A stretch of DNA of 9,302 bases from Clostridia bacterium (GCA_017459315.1 JAFUDD010000306.1:1-9302); one strand, 5' to 3'. Numbered from the stretch's first letter, positions 1 through 7,461 are shown. Notes: generated from the letters alone by a model not told the origin. Translations and numbers: made by a program.

Positions 1-1615
1 CCTGATCGTCGTGCCGCACGAACGCCGTCACCGAATGCAGCGAATCATCGACCACGACCCAGTCGAACCCGCGCCAGTCGTCGTCCCGCCGCCACAGCGC
101 GGGTGTTTCCTTATAGAAATGGTTCAGCTCGCGCACATACCGCTGCATCTCCGCATGCTTCGGGTATTCCAGCAGCAGCCAGTCCAAAGAATCGTCGAAC
201 CGCCATTCGATGAACTGCCCGAGCTCCATGCCCATGAACGTGAGCTTTTTGCCCGGATGCGCGAACTGGTACGCGTACACCAATCTGAGCTGCGCGAATT
301 TCTGCCAGTAGTCGCCGGGCATCTTGTTCAGCATCGACAGCTTGCCGTGTACGACCTCGTCATGCGAGAACGGCAGCACATAATACTCGGAGAACGCATA
401 CATCAGCGAGAACGTCAGCTTGTCGTGATGCCATTTGCGATAGAGCGAATCCATCTGCATGTAGGACAGCGTGTCGTTCATCCAGCCCATGTTCCATTTA
501 TAGTCGAACCCGAGCGATTCGCCGCCCTTGTCGGTGACATGCGGGAACGCGGTGCTTTCCTCAGCAATCAGGATCTTGCCGCCGGGCAGCGCATGCACGG
601 CCTCGCCGAGCTGCTGGAACAGCGCGATGGCGTCGAGGTTCTCCCGGCCGCCGAAGATATTCGGCACCCACTCGCCGTCGTCGCGGCCGTAGTCAAGATA
701 GAGCATACACGAAACGGCGTCCACGCGCAGACCGTCGAAGTGGAACTCCTTGAGCCAGTAGAGCGCGCTGCCGATCAAAAAGCTCTTGACCTGCGTTCTG
801 CCGTAATCGAACAGCAGCGTTCCCCATTGCTTCATATCCGAGCGGCGGGGATCGGGATGCTCATACAGCGGCGTGCCGTCGAAGCGGGCAAGGCCGTAGG
901 CGTCTCGCGTGAAGTGCGCGGGGACCCAGTCCATGATCACCGCGATGCCCTTTTCGTGGGCGCGGTTGATCAGGTACTTGAGATCGTCCGGCGCGCCGTA
1001 GCGCGCGGTCGGGGCATAGTAGCCCGTGACCTGATACCCCCAGCTCGGCCCGAACGGATAGGCCATCAGCGGCATGACCTCGATATGCGTATACCCCATA
1101 TCGACCGCGTAATCGATCAGCTCGTCGCCGAGCTGCCGGTATCCGAGGCCCTTTTTCCACGAGCCGAGATGCACCTCATAGATGTTCATCGGCTCCTCGT
1201 GCTGCCGGGTGCGCCCGGCAAGGTAGGCGGCGTCGGTCCACGGGTATTCGCCGTTTTCCCACACCATCGAGGCCGAGCCGTTCGGCTCGACGCGCACCGC
1301 ATACGGGTCCGCCTTCTGCACGGTGACGTTGTCTGCGCCGAGGATCGAGTATTTATAGAGCATTTCCTCTTTGGCAATGCCGATAAACGCTTCCCAGACA
1401 CCCGTTTCTCCGACACGTTCCATCGGATCGGCGCACTCATTCCAACTGTTCCAGTCGCCGACGACCGAGATCCGCTGTGCATTCGGTGCCCAGACCGAGA
1501 ATCGCCACATCGGATAGCCGTTGTGCTCGACGCGATGGCAGCCGAGGGATGCATACGGCGTCAGCGTCGTCCCCTCGTTGAAATAGTAAAGCTCCAGATC
1601 GCTTAAATGTGACAT
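1..1615 (-). CDS. glgB: 1,4-alpha-glucan branching enzyme, 3' end beyond window
   Basis: This enzyme makes alpha-1,6 branches in glycogen in the cytoplasm by cutting an alpha-1,4 chain and moving the piece. The frame is open from ATG 1615-1613 to the left edge (538 codons, C-terminus missing). The start reads MSHLSDLELYYF and follows an AGAGAGGAAG ribosome site. A CBM48 domain starts almost at once (WRFSVWAPNAQRISVVGDWN), so the extra N1 domain of the E. coli enzyme is absent, as in many Firmicutes forms. The GH13 catalytic set is complete: nucleophile D299 in GLRVDAVSCM, acid/base E352 in ILIAEEST and D419 in PFSHDEVVHGK; the spacing of D299 and E352 matches E. coli D405 and E458. The visible end reaches the C-terminal beta domain (FVRHDDQ). 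It has its own promoter and leader hairpins. Other glg genes may follow beyond the left edge, but that is a guess. Confidence 0.96.
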   Translation of the reverse strand, partial: MSHLSDLELYYFNEGTTLTPYASLGCHRVEHNGYPMWRFSVWAPNAQRISVVGDWNSWNECADPMERVGETGVWEAFIGIAKEEMLYKYSILGADNVTVQKADPYAVRVEPNGSASMVWENGEYPWTDAAYLAGRTRQHEEPMNIYEVHLGSWKKGLGYRQLGDELIDYAVDMGYTHIEVMPLMAYPFGPSWGYQVTGYYAPTARYGAPDDLKYLINRAHEKGIAVIMDWVPAHFTRDAYGLARFDGTPLYEHPDPRRSDMKQWGTLLFDYGRTQVKSFLIGSALYWLKEFHFDGLRVDAVSCMLYLDYGRDDGEWVPNIFGGRENLDAIALFQQLGEAVHALPGGKILIAEESTAFPHVTDKGGESLGFDYKWNMGWMNDTLSYMQMDSLYRKWHHDKLTFSLMYAFSEYYVLPFSHDEVVHGKLSMLNKMPGDYWQKFAQLRLVYAYQFAHPGKKLTFMGMELGQFIEWRFDDSLDWLLLEYPKHAEMQRYVRELNHFYKETPALWRRDDDWRGFDWVVVDDSLHSVTAFVRHDDQ

Positions 1616-1641
1616 GGCTTCCTCTCTTTGCGAAGATTTCT

Positions 1642-1655
1642 CGCCCCGCAGGGCG
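1642..1655 (-). repeat. Second hairpin in glgB leader
   Basis: On the minus strand CGCCC-TGCG-GGGCG forms a 5-bp GC stem with a 4-base loop, 27 bases before the glgB start codon. Its stem is the same as that of the hairpin in front of the lipoprotein gene (CGCCC-ATCG-GGGCG) and close to the one in front of pth, so it may be a diverged member of the same leader element. Confidence 0.4.
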
Positions 1656-1666
1656 GATAAGCGGAA

Positions 1667-1687
1667 AGGGGAATCGGGCATTCCCCT
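1667..1687 (-). promoter_or_regulatory. Perfect palindrome in glgB leader (hairpin or operator)
   Basis: Two perfect 8-base arms, AGGGGAAT and ATTCCCCT, flank a 5-base centre. The element begins about 8 bases after the predicted glgB transcription start. It could be a 5' mRNA hairpin or a repressor site. No T-run follows on either strand, so it is not an intrinsic terminator. The binding partner is unknown. Confidence 0.5.
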
Positions 1688-1701
1688 AATTTTCCATATC
1701 T

Positions 1702-1710
1702 ATCATAGCA
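1702..1710 (-). promoter_or_regulatory. glgB promoter, extended -10
   Basis: On the minus strand the sequence TGCTATGAT gives a TG-extended -10 box (TATGAT at 1707-1702). It lies about 90 bases upstream of the glgB ATG and downstream of the terminator that closes the neighbouring lipoprotein gene. No good -35 hexamer is present at the usual distance (only TTCCCT-like sequence), which fits an extended -10 promoter. The predicted start point is near 1695. This is motif reading only. Confidence 0.5.
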
Positions 1711-1781
1711 TACTTCGGGGAAAAAGGGAATGGTAAATTTTACTTCCGTTGTAATATATCAGTTGCTTTTTCGCAGCAAAC

Positions 1782-1811
1782 AAAAAAGGCTCTCCGTTTT
1801 TTCGGAAAGCC
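1782..1811 (-). terminator. Intrinsic terminator after the foldase lipoprotein gene
   Basis: The minus-strand RNA reads GGCUUUCCG, a six-A loop, CGGAGAGCC, then UUUUUUG. This is a 9-bp stem with one G-U wobble followed by a six-U run, 28 bases after the lipoprotein stop codon. It closes the pth-mfd-lipoprotein operon and insulates glgB, whose promoter lies further downstream on the same strand. The plus strand has only a weak T tract after the hairpin. Confidence 0.85.
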
Positions 1812-1839
1812 CTTGTGTCTGTGTTTGCTTTTTTCGGCG

Positions 1840-3288
1840 TCAGTTGCCCACATACGCATACGCGTCCGCAAACCGTTCGGCGGCGTTCAGCGCCTCCTGC
1901 TGCCACGCGTCAAGCTGCTCGTTCCACGCGGTCTCCTGCGCCTCGGCGGTTGCCGCGGCAAGGATCGCTTCCTCGATCGGGAGCCGGTCGGCGGGGCCTG
2001 CGGCGAGACGGCCGACAAGCTGCACAATGTAATAGGTTTCACCGTCGGTTACGACGCCGGAATACGCGCCCTCCTGGAGCGCGGCAAGCGTCGTCCGCAC
2101 GATCTCGGCGGTCTCGGGGTCCTCGCCCGTATACCAAACGACCTGCTCGCCGGCAAAGCCCTCGGCATCCTTGGCGACCGCATCAAAGTCCTCGCCGGAC
2201 ACAAGCCGCGCATACGCCGCTTCCGCCGCGGCCTTGGCCTTGCCGCCGTAGGTTTCGCCCAGCGCGTCGGTCTCGGTCTTCAAAGCGGTGTACGCCGCCA
2301 GGATCTCCGCCATGCGGGCTTCGTCGCCGCCGTTTAAGGCCAGCGCGCCGTATTCGGCTTCATAGTCCTTCAGCGCCGCTTCGTTCTCGGCCAGCTCCGC
2401 CGGGGCGTCCCCGTCGGGCGTGAACGCAAGCACCTTGGCAATCGCAAGCCCCTCCGGCACATACAGGAGCGGCGTCGTGTCCGAACCGAGCAGGATGTTT
2501 TCGCGCATATCGCGGTACAGCGTCGGGTCGGCGTCGAACTGCTCCTTCTGGTCGGCATAGTTCGTTTCATACCATGCCTCGACCGTCGCTTCGTCCGCGG
2601 AAACCTCGGCGTCGCTCTTGGCGCGCAGCTTGTCCGCATACGCGCTGATCGTACCTTCTTCCTTGTAATGATCGTAGGCGTCGGCCACATACACGTCGAT
2701 ATCCGCCATCGAATCGTTATAGAAGCTCTGCACATCGAGGTTCAGATAATAGATCGCGTCGTTTTTCTGTTCCTCGGTCAGCTGTGCGATATCCGTGACC
2801 TCGCCCGCGTCGGTGTAGTAGGACGCATAGGACAGCACAAGATCGGTATACTCGGCGTCGGCCTGGTTATGCGCGTCCGCATCCACGGCGCTCAGTTCGT
2901 CCTCGGACAGCGTGACGCCGAGCTGCTTCGCCTTCCACATCGGCAGCCGCTGCGCAATCAGGTCCTCGATGATCATATCAAGAATTTCGTCGATCTGCTC
3001 GCGGTCGGTCGGCGCGGTCATGCCGTAATAGGTCATCATCTGGACGTAGCTTGCATAGTTGTCCTCGATCTCGCCCGCCTTGATCTCGATATCGTCGAGC
3101 CTGATCGCAACCGCGTCGCGGTCGCCCGCGGCTTCGGCGGTTTCGGCGGTTTCCGCAGACGGATCGGCCTTGGTTTCGGTCTTGGACGAATCGGTCGTCG
3201 AGGCCGTATTATTGACGAGGCAGCCGACCGAACCGAGCAGCAGCAGGGCCAGCAGCAGCGCCGTAATCGTTCTGATTCCATGTTTCAT
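1840..3288 (-). CDS. SurA/PrsA-like lipoprotein, probable extracytoplasmic foldase or chaperone
   Basis: The 482-residue product begins MKHGIRTITALLLALLLLGS, then VGC: a basic n-region, a leucine-rich core and a lipobox-like end (SVGC, with an unusual serine at -3), so it is likely a lipoprotein on the outer face of the membrane. A Ser/Thr/Glu/Ala-rich linker follows (about residues 25-50), then a SurA-N-like helical part (residues 50-250) and a parvulin-like region (about 270-425), with VSGEDFDAVAKD and GAYSGVVTDGETYYIVQLVGR as family landmarks. The histidines usual in parvulin cores (SHIL and GYHII) are replaced (AKVLAF, YYIVQL), and an Ala/Glu-rich helical insertion splits the domain, so prolyl isomerase activity is doubtful. 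I chose this ATG because it follows AAAGGA and directly precedes the signal peptide; the spacing of 11 is long. In-frame ATGs at 3309 and 3336 are alternatives; the latter overlaps the mfd stop as TAATG. It is last in the pth-mfd operon. Confidence 0.8.
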   Translation of the reverse strand: MKHGIRTITALLLALLLLGSVGCLVNNTASTTDSSKTETKADPSAETAETAEAAGDRDAVAIRLDDIEIKAGEIEDNYASYVQMMTYYGMTAPTDREQIDEILDMIIEDLIAQRLPMWKAKQLGVTLSEDELSAVDADAHNQADAEYTDLVLSYASYYTDAGEVTDIAQLTEEQKNDAIYYLNLDVQSFYNDSMADIDVYVADAYDHYKEEGTISAYADKLRAKSDAEVSADEATVEAWYETNYADQKEQFDADPTLYRDMRENILLGSDTTPLLYVPEGLAIAKVLAFTPDGDAPAELAENEAALKDYEAEYGALALNGGDEARMAEILAAYTALKTETDALGETYGGKAKAAAEAAYARLVSGEDFDAVAKDAEGFAGEQVVWYTGEDPETAEIVRTTLAALQEGAYSGVVTDGETYYIVQLVGRLAAGPADRLPIEEAILAAATAEAQETAWNEQLDAWQQEALNAAERFADAYAYVGN

Positions 3289-3299
3289 AAACGGAGATT

Positions 3300-3335
3300 T
3301 CCTTTCCATTCGCCCCGATGGGCGCGTTTTTCCCA
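3300..3335 (-). repeat. Leader repeat module, copy 1 (before the lipoprotein gene)
   Basis: On the minus strand this copy runs TGGGAAAAACGCG, then CCCATCGGGGCG, AAT and GGAAAGGA. It holds a CGCCC-ATCG-GGGCG hairpin followed by the ribosome-site purines. Almost the same series stands before pth (7379-7412), with a one-base insertion in the stem and without AAT. It is probably a duplicated translation-initiation leader; function is unknown. Confidence 0.55.
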
Positions 3336-3363
3336 TTATAAATCGTTTTCCCGCAGGATACAA
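3335..3363 (-). promoter_or_regulatory. Internal promoter at the mfd stop codon
   Basis: A perfect -10 TATAAT (3340-3335) has a partial -35, TTGTAT (3363-3358), exactly 17 bases upstream on the minus strand. The -10 overlaps the mfd TAA codon. The predicted start point near 3328 would give the lipoprotein gene a separate short-leader transcript, besides read-through from pth-mfd. It would exclude the in-frame ATG at 3336. Only the -10 is strong. Confidence 0.5.
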
Positions 3364-6300
3364 TGCTTCAGCCTGTAAAGAAATTGTGGCAGTATTTTGA
3401 CAAGCTCCGTCACATTTGCCTTTTTCCGCCGCCATACGATCTTGGCGGGCGATCCGGCCAACAGTCTTGCATCGGCTTCCTCGGAGAGGATCGCCAAAAG
3501 CCGCATCCCGTCCGGCTTGGCGGACGCGTCGTATTGCAGCGTCACCGCGCCGTCGCGGATCGACACATCCGAAAAGCCCGCCGCGCGTGCGCCCGCGCGG
3601 ATCAGCGAAAGCTGCATCAGGTTCATTACCGCGTCCGGCAGATCTCCGTAGCGGTCGTTGAACTCGTCCAGAAGGTCGGTAAAGCTGTCGTTGTCGTCGA
3701 TCTTTGCAATGCGCTTATACATCGCAAGCCGGTGCAGCTCGCTCGGCAGAAACGCTTTCGGGATGTACGCGTCGATCGGCGCGTCCACGCTCGTTTCGAT
3801 CTCGGCGGCGCTTTGCTCGCCGCGCGCCTCGGCCACCGCCTGCCGCATCAGCTTGCAGTAGTATTCATAGCCGACGTCGGTAATATGCCCGTGCTGCTCC
3901 GCGCCGAGTAAGCTTCCCGCGCCGCGAATCTCCAGATCGCGCATCGCAAGCCGGAAGCCCGCAACGAACTGCGTAAATTCGCGGATCGCCAGCAGCCGCT
4001 TTTGCGCGACCTCGGACACCATCTGCGACATCGGCACGGTCAGATACGCATACGCCATGCGCGTAGAGCGCCCGACCCTGCCGCGCAGCTGATAGAGCTG
4101 CGCCAGGCCGAATTTATCGGCCTCGAGTACAACGAGCGTGTTCGCGTTCGGGATGTCCACGCCGCTTTCGATGATCGTCGAGCAGATCAGAATATCGCTT
4201 TCGTGGTTCAAGAACCGCAGCATGACGGCTTCCAGCTCGGCCTCCGGCATCTGTCCGTGCGCAAACTCGATCCGCGCGTCCGGCAAAAGTTCTCGAAAAT
4301 GCTTCGCGGTCGTCGGCATTGACGCGACGCGGTTGGAGATGATAAACGCCTGGCCCCCGCGCGACAATTCACGCGTTAACACACCTGCGATCATCGCGTC
4401 GTTGTATTCGAGCACGAACGTCTGCACCGGGAAACGGTTTTCCGGCGGCGTCTCCATCGTCGAGATATCCCGGATGCCGGTCATCGACAGGTTCAGCGTG
4501 CGCGGGATCGGCGTTGCGGTCAGGGTTAGCACGTCCACGTCGCCCTTCAAGGCCTTGATCTGCTCCTTATGGTTCACGCCGAAGCGGTGCTCCTCGTCGA
4601 TGATCAGAAGCCCGAGGTTTTTGAACACTACGGTCTTGGCAAGCAGCGCGTGCGTGCCCACAACGATGTCGATTTCTCCGGTGGACAGCCGCTTTTTGAT
4701 TTCGGCGGCCTCCTTGGGGGACTGGAAGCGGCTGAGGCACGCGACCCGCACCGGGTATTCGGCAAACCGCGCCGACAGCGTCGCAAAGTGCTGCTGCGCA
4801 AGGATCGTGGTCGGCACCAAAAACGCGACCTGCTTGCTGTCCTGCACGGCCTTGAACGCGGCGCGCATCGCGACCTCCGTTTTGCCGTAGCCCACGTCGC
4901 CGCACAGCAGCCGATCCATCGGCCGCGGCGCCTCCATGTCGCGCTTGACGTCGCGGATCGCAGCTGCCTGATCCGGCGTTTCCTCATACGGGAACGCCTC
5001 CTCCATGCGCTTTTGCCACGCATTGTCCGGCGAAAACGCAAAGCCGCGGTTCTCGGTGCGCTCGGCATACAGCCGCGCCAGGTCCACCGCTAACTTTTTC
5101 GCGCTCTCCTTGGCCTTCGATACACGGTTCTGCCAGTCATTGCCGCCCAGCTTGGAAAGCTGCGGCGGGTGCTCCTCGTCGGAGCCGATGTATTTTTGAA
5201 TCCTGTCGAGCTGATCGGTCGGGATATAGAGCCGATCCTCGCCGCGATACGCGAACAGCAGATAATCGCGCGTGCTGTTCTGCACGGTCAGCTGCTCGAC
5301 GCCGAGGAACCGACCGATGCCGTGCACCTCATGCACGACAAGATCGCCCGGCACCAGATCGGTCTCCTGCAAGGCGTTCGTCTTGCGCTTCGCCTTGGAC
5401 GCGGGCCGCTTGCCGAACAGCTCATACGCCGTCAGCACGACCAGATGCAGCGCCGGGAATACAAAGCCCTGCGGCAGCGATTCGCCGAGCACCAGCACCT
5501 CGCCGCGCACCGGCGGGCGGGTCAGCGCGTCGGCCTCGGCAAACGGCAGGTCGGTTCCGGCCAAATGCTCCGCAATGCGCGTTTTGCCCTCGCCCGCATA
5601 GAGCAGCACGGCCTCGCGCTTGTCCCGCATGGCGGCAAGCTCGCTTGTGAGCTGTCCGAGGTCGGAAAGGTACTGCGGCGCCGGTTCGGTGGCAAAGCTC
5701 ACGCGCGCATGGTGCGAAAGCGCCGGGCATGTCCGAAACAGTGCGTAAAACGCCGCCGTGTGTGGGGTATCGAGCAGGGCGGCAAGCCGGTCGGCGGGAC
5801 AAAGCAGATTGCCCTGCAGGCGATGGCCCTCGCCGCGCTCCAGCGTCGCCGCGACGGTCTCGGCAAAGACGAGCTCCGCCGCCTTCGCTTCGTCCAAAAT
5901 CCGCTGCGGCTCGTTCAGCAGGAACACCGCCGAGCCGGGCAGATAATCGAACAGCGTCGCAGGCTCGGTGTACAGCAGCGGCACAAGCATGTCTGCGCCC
6001 TCGCACGGCTGCCGCTGTTCCCATGCCTCGCGCTGCAGATCAAAGCCGTTCGCGTTTTTCAAAAGCCGCGCCGCCCGCGCCATCGCGTCCGGGGTCTGCG
6101 GCGTTTCAAAGGCCGGGGGCAGGATCGCCCGTGCGGCCTGCTCCAGACTGCGCTGTGTCAGCGGGTCAAACGTGCGGATCTGGTCGATCTCGTCTCCGAA
6201 AAACTCGATCCGGTACGGGTACGGCGCCTGCGGCGGGAACACGTCCAGGATATCGCCGCGCTGCGCGCATTGCCCTGCGCCCTCGATCTGCTCGCAGCGT

Positions 6301-6776
6301 TCATAGCCCGCCGCGATCAAATCCGCCAGCAGCGCGCGCGGATCGTGCTCCTCCCCGACCGAAACCGTCTTTAGTTGCGACAAAAATGTCGCAGGTGGAG
6401 CCAAACGCTCCATCAACGCCTCGGCGCAGGTGACGATCAGGCTTTCGGTGCCGAGCGCAAGGCGCGACAAAACGGCAAGCCGCTGCGCGCGGCGCTCGGT
6501 GGATACGGCCTGCAGATGCACAAGCGGCAGTTCGCGCGGGAGGTACAGCAGCGCGTCCGGCGCATAGGCGCGAAGGGCGGCATGGAGCCGCAGCGCCTCC
6601 ACCTGCGTAGACGCGACAAGCAGCGCCGTCCTGCCTGCGCCGAGCGCGGCCGTGACGACGGGGCGGTGCGCTTCGCCGAGGCCGTACACCGCGACGGTGC
6701 CGCCCCCGGTGGAAAGCGCGGTATCCAACTGTTTCCAGCCCGCATCCTTGCGGACGGCCGACAACAGCTCCTTCAT
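3336..6776 (-). CDS. mfd: Transcription-repair coupling factor Mfd
   Basis: Mfd is a DNA translocase that removes RNA polymerase stalled at a lesion and recruits UvrA for nucleotide excision repair. The 1146-residue product is full length (E. coli 1148). The N-terminal part is UvrB-like with a degenerate P-loop (VYGLGEAHRP), followed by the UvrA-binding segment (GQCAQRGDILDVFPP and RIEFFGDEIDQIRTFD, about 150-220). The RNA polymerase-interacting domain starts near 475 (DLVVHEVHGIGRFLGVEQL). The translocase motor has Walker A GDVGYGKT with K632, DEEH at 727-730, TATPIPRTL and QLRGRVGRS from 896. The C-terminal regulatory domain includes FNDRYGDLPDAVMNL near 1042. All motor motifs look intact. 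The start ATG overlaps the pth stop (ATGA), so translation is probably coupled. The stop TAA overlaps a downstream in-frame ATG and a -10 box. Long open frames on the opposite strand are GC-driven shadows. Confidence 0.98.
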   Translation of the reverse strand: MKELLSAVRKDAGWKQLDTALSTGGGTVAVYGLGEAHRPVVTAALGAGRTALLVASTQVEALRLHAALRAYAPDALLYLPRELPLVHLQAVSTERRAQRLAVLSRLALGTESLIVTCAEALMERLAPPATFLSQLKTVSVGEEHDPRALLADLIAAGYERCEQIEGAGQCAQRGDILDVFPPQAPYPYRIEFFGDEIDQIRTFDPLTQRSLEQAARAILPPAFETPQTPDAMARAARLLKNANGFDLQREAWEQRQPCEGADMLVPLLYTEPATLFDYLPGSAVFLLNEPQRILDEAKAAELVFAETVAATLERGEGHRLQGNLLCPADRLAALLDTPHTAAFYALFRTCPALSHHARVSFATEPAPQYLSDLGQLTSELAAMRDKREAVLLYAGEGKTRIAEHLAGTDLPFAEADALTRPPVRGEVLVLGESLPQGFVFPALHLVVLTAYELFGKRPASKAKRKTNALQETDLVPGDLVVHEVHGIGRFLGVEQLTVQNSTRDYLLFAYRGEDRLYIPTDQLDRIQKYIGSDEEHPPQLSKLGGNDWQNRVSKAKESAKKLAVDLARLYAERTENRGFAFSPDNAWQKRMEEAFPYEETPDQAAAIRDVKRDMEAPRPMDRLLCGDVGYGKTEVAMRAAFKAVQDSKQVAFLVPTTILAQQHFATLSARFAEYPVRVACLSRFQSPKEAAEIKKRLSTGEIDIVVGTHALLAKTVVFKNLGLLIIDEEHRFGVNHKEQIKALKGDVDVLTLTATPIPRTLNLSMTGIRDISTMETPPENRFPVQTFVLEYNDAMIAGVLTRELSRGGQAFIISNRVASMPTTAKHFRELLPDARIEFAHGQMPEAELEAVMLRFLNHESDILICSTIIESGVDIPNANTLVVLEADKFGLAQLYQLRGRVGRSTRMAYAYLTVPMSQMVSEVAQKRLLAIREFTQFVAGFRLAMRDLEIRGAGSLLGAEQHGHITDVGYEYYCKLMRQAVAEARGEQSAAEIETSVDAPIDAYIPKAFLPSELHRLAMYKRIAKIDDNDSFTDLLDEFNDRYGDLPDAVMNLMQLSLIRAGARAAGFSDVSIRDGAVTLQYDASAKPDGMRLLAILSEEADARLLAGSPAKIVWRRKKANVTELVKILPQFLYRLKHCILRENDL

Positions 6777-7372
6777 GCCTTATGATCCACCGAGACGGAC
6801 ACGTTCGCCTCATGCTTCTTATTATATTTCGTCTGCGCGTCTGTGATGCGCCCCGCCGCAATCAGCTCGGCGGCGTCGGCGGCCTTGTCAAAGACCTCCT
6901 CGAGCACCTTTTGCTCGTCCTTGGACGGCTTCTTCAGCACGTAGTCCGCAAGCAGCAGCGATTCATCCTTGCCGACGCCGATGCGCACTCGCGCAAATTT
7001 CTCCGAATGGACGCACGTAATGATCGAGCGCATCCCGTTGTGCGTGCCCGCCGAGCCGCTGCCGCGAATCCGCAGCGAGCCGATGGGCAGCTCGATATCG
7101 TCGTAGAGCACGATCAAATTCTCCGGCGGCAGCTTATAGAAGTTCAAAATCTGCTGCACCGCGTCGCCGGAGTTGTTCATATATGTCTGCGGCTTCACAA
7201 GGATCGCGCGCGCGCCGCCGATCTGCCCCTCGCCGTACACCGCCGAAAAGCCCTTTTTATTGAATTTCACGCCGTTCTTTTCCGCAAGCCGGTCGATGGC
7301 CTGAAAGCCAGCGTTGTGCCGCGTTTTCCGATAGGTAAGGCCGGGATTCCCAAGCCCCACGATCACAAACAT
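6773..7372 (-). CDS. pth: Peptidyl-tRNA hydrolase
   Basis: Pth cleaves the ester bond of peptidyl-tRNAs that drop off ribosomes, recycling tRNA in the cytoplasm. The 199-residue product has the family's usual length. It opens with VGLGNPG (N9), then the catalytic H19 in RHNAG, N66 in KPQTYMNNSG, D92 in VLYDDIELPIG and N112 in SGSAGTHNGMRS; these match E. coli N10, H20, N68, D93 and N114. The tail KYNKKHEANVSVSVDHKA is polar and probably disordered. The start follows GGAAAGGA with 6 bases of spacing. It is the first gene of the operon; the TGA stop shares bases with the mfd ATG. Transcription likely starts near 7446, giving a leader of about 74 bases with a strong palindrome and a second hairpin. 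The pth-mfd order is common in Firmicutes. Confidence 0.98.
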   Translation of the reverse strand: MFVIVGLGNPGLTYRKTRHNAGFQAIDRLAEKNGVKFNKKGFSAVYGEGQIGGARAILVKPQTYMNNSGDAVQQILNFYKLPPENLIVLYDDIELPIGSLRIRGSGSAGTHNGMRSIITCVHSEKFARVRIGVGKDESLLLADYVLKKPSKDEQKVLEEVFDKAADAAELIAAGRITDAQTKYNKKHEANVSVSVDHKA

Positions 7373-7378
7373 AGTCTA

Positions 7379-7412
7379 TCCTTTCCGCCCCGATGGGACG
7401 CGTCTTTTCCAT
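7379..7412 (-). repeat. Leader repeat module, copy 2 (before pth)
   Basis: On the minus strand the order is TGGAAAAGACGCG, TCCCATCGGGGCG and GGAAAGGA. The hairpin CGTCCC-ATC-GGGGCG (7400-7386) has six pairs including a G-U. The ribosome-site purines that end the module serve pth. It is the closest match in the window to the leader before the lipoprotein gene (3300-3335). A short ATG-initiated frame (MEKTRPIGAERIDYV) starts at 7412 and runs out of frame into pth; its resemblance to the in-frame MGKTRPSGR of the other copy follows from the DNA similarity. Confidence 0.55.
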
Positions 7413-7420
7413 GCCTTTTG

Positions 7421-7443
7421 CCCCACGTTTTGAAAACGTGGGG
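7421..7443 (-). promoter_or_regulatory. Perfect 11-base palindrome at the 5' end of the pth transcript
   Basis: The arms CCCCACGTTTT and AAAACGTGGGG are perfect and separated by a single base. The element starts about 3 bases after the predicted transcription start. As RNA it could form a 9-bp stem with a 5-base loop; as DNA it has the form of a dimer operator. No T-run follows on either strand, so a terminator role is unlikely. Confidence 0.6.
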
Positions 7444-7452
7444 TGTATTCGT

Positions 7453-7461
7453 ATTATAGCA
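7453..7461 (-). promoter_or_regulatory. pth operon promoter, extended -10
   Basis: The minus strand reads TGCTATAAT: a consensus -10 (7458-7453) with the TG extension. The region upstream is T-rich (TTTTTTAC, CTTTTTC), but no clear -35 is present. The predicted start point is near 7446. It should drive pth, mfd and the lipoprotein gene. Confidence 0.65.

Noticed and set aside
11..1606. Plus-strand open frame of 531 codons opposite glgB
   Set aside because: The minus strand encodes glgB with all catalytic residues in frame; the plus frame is a low-complexity shadow.
1763..1779. Small hairpin TTGCT/AGCAA near the lipoprotein terminator
   Set aside because: Only five weak pairs, next to a much stronger terminator; likely chance.
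2668..3378. Plus-strand open frame opposite the lipoprotein gene
   Set aside because: Rich in Gly/Arg/Ile repeats produced by the reverse of the Ala/Asp/Glu-rich lipoprotein; no ribosome site or domain.
5169..6374. Long plus-strand open frame of 401 codons opposite mfd
   Set aside because: It is antisense to conserved mfd codons, is rich in Arg/His/Leu as expected from GC-rich reverse frames, and has no recognisable domain.
7421..7443. The pth leader palindrome as an intrinsic terminator
   Set aside because: Neither strand has a T-run after it, and it lies downstream of a consensus -10 for pth.
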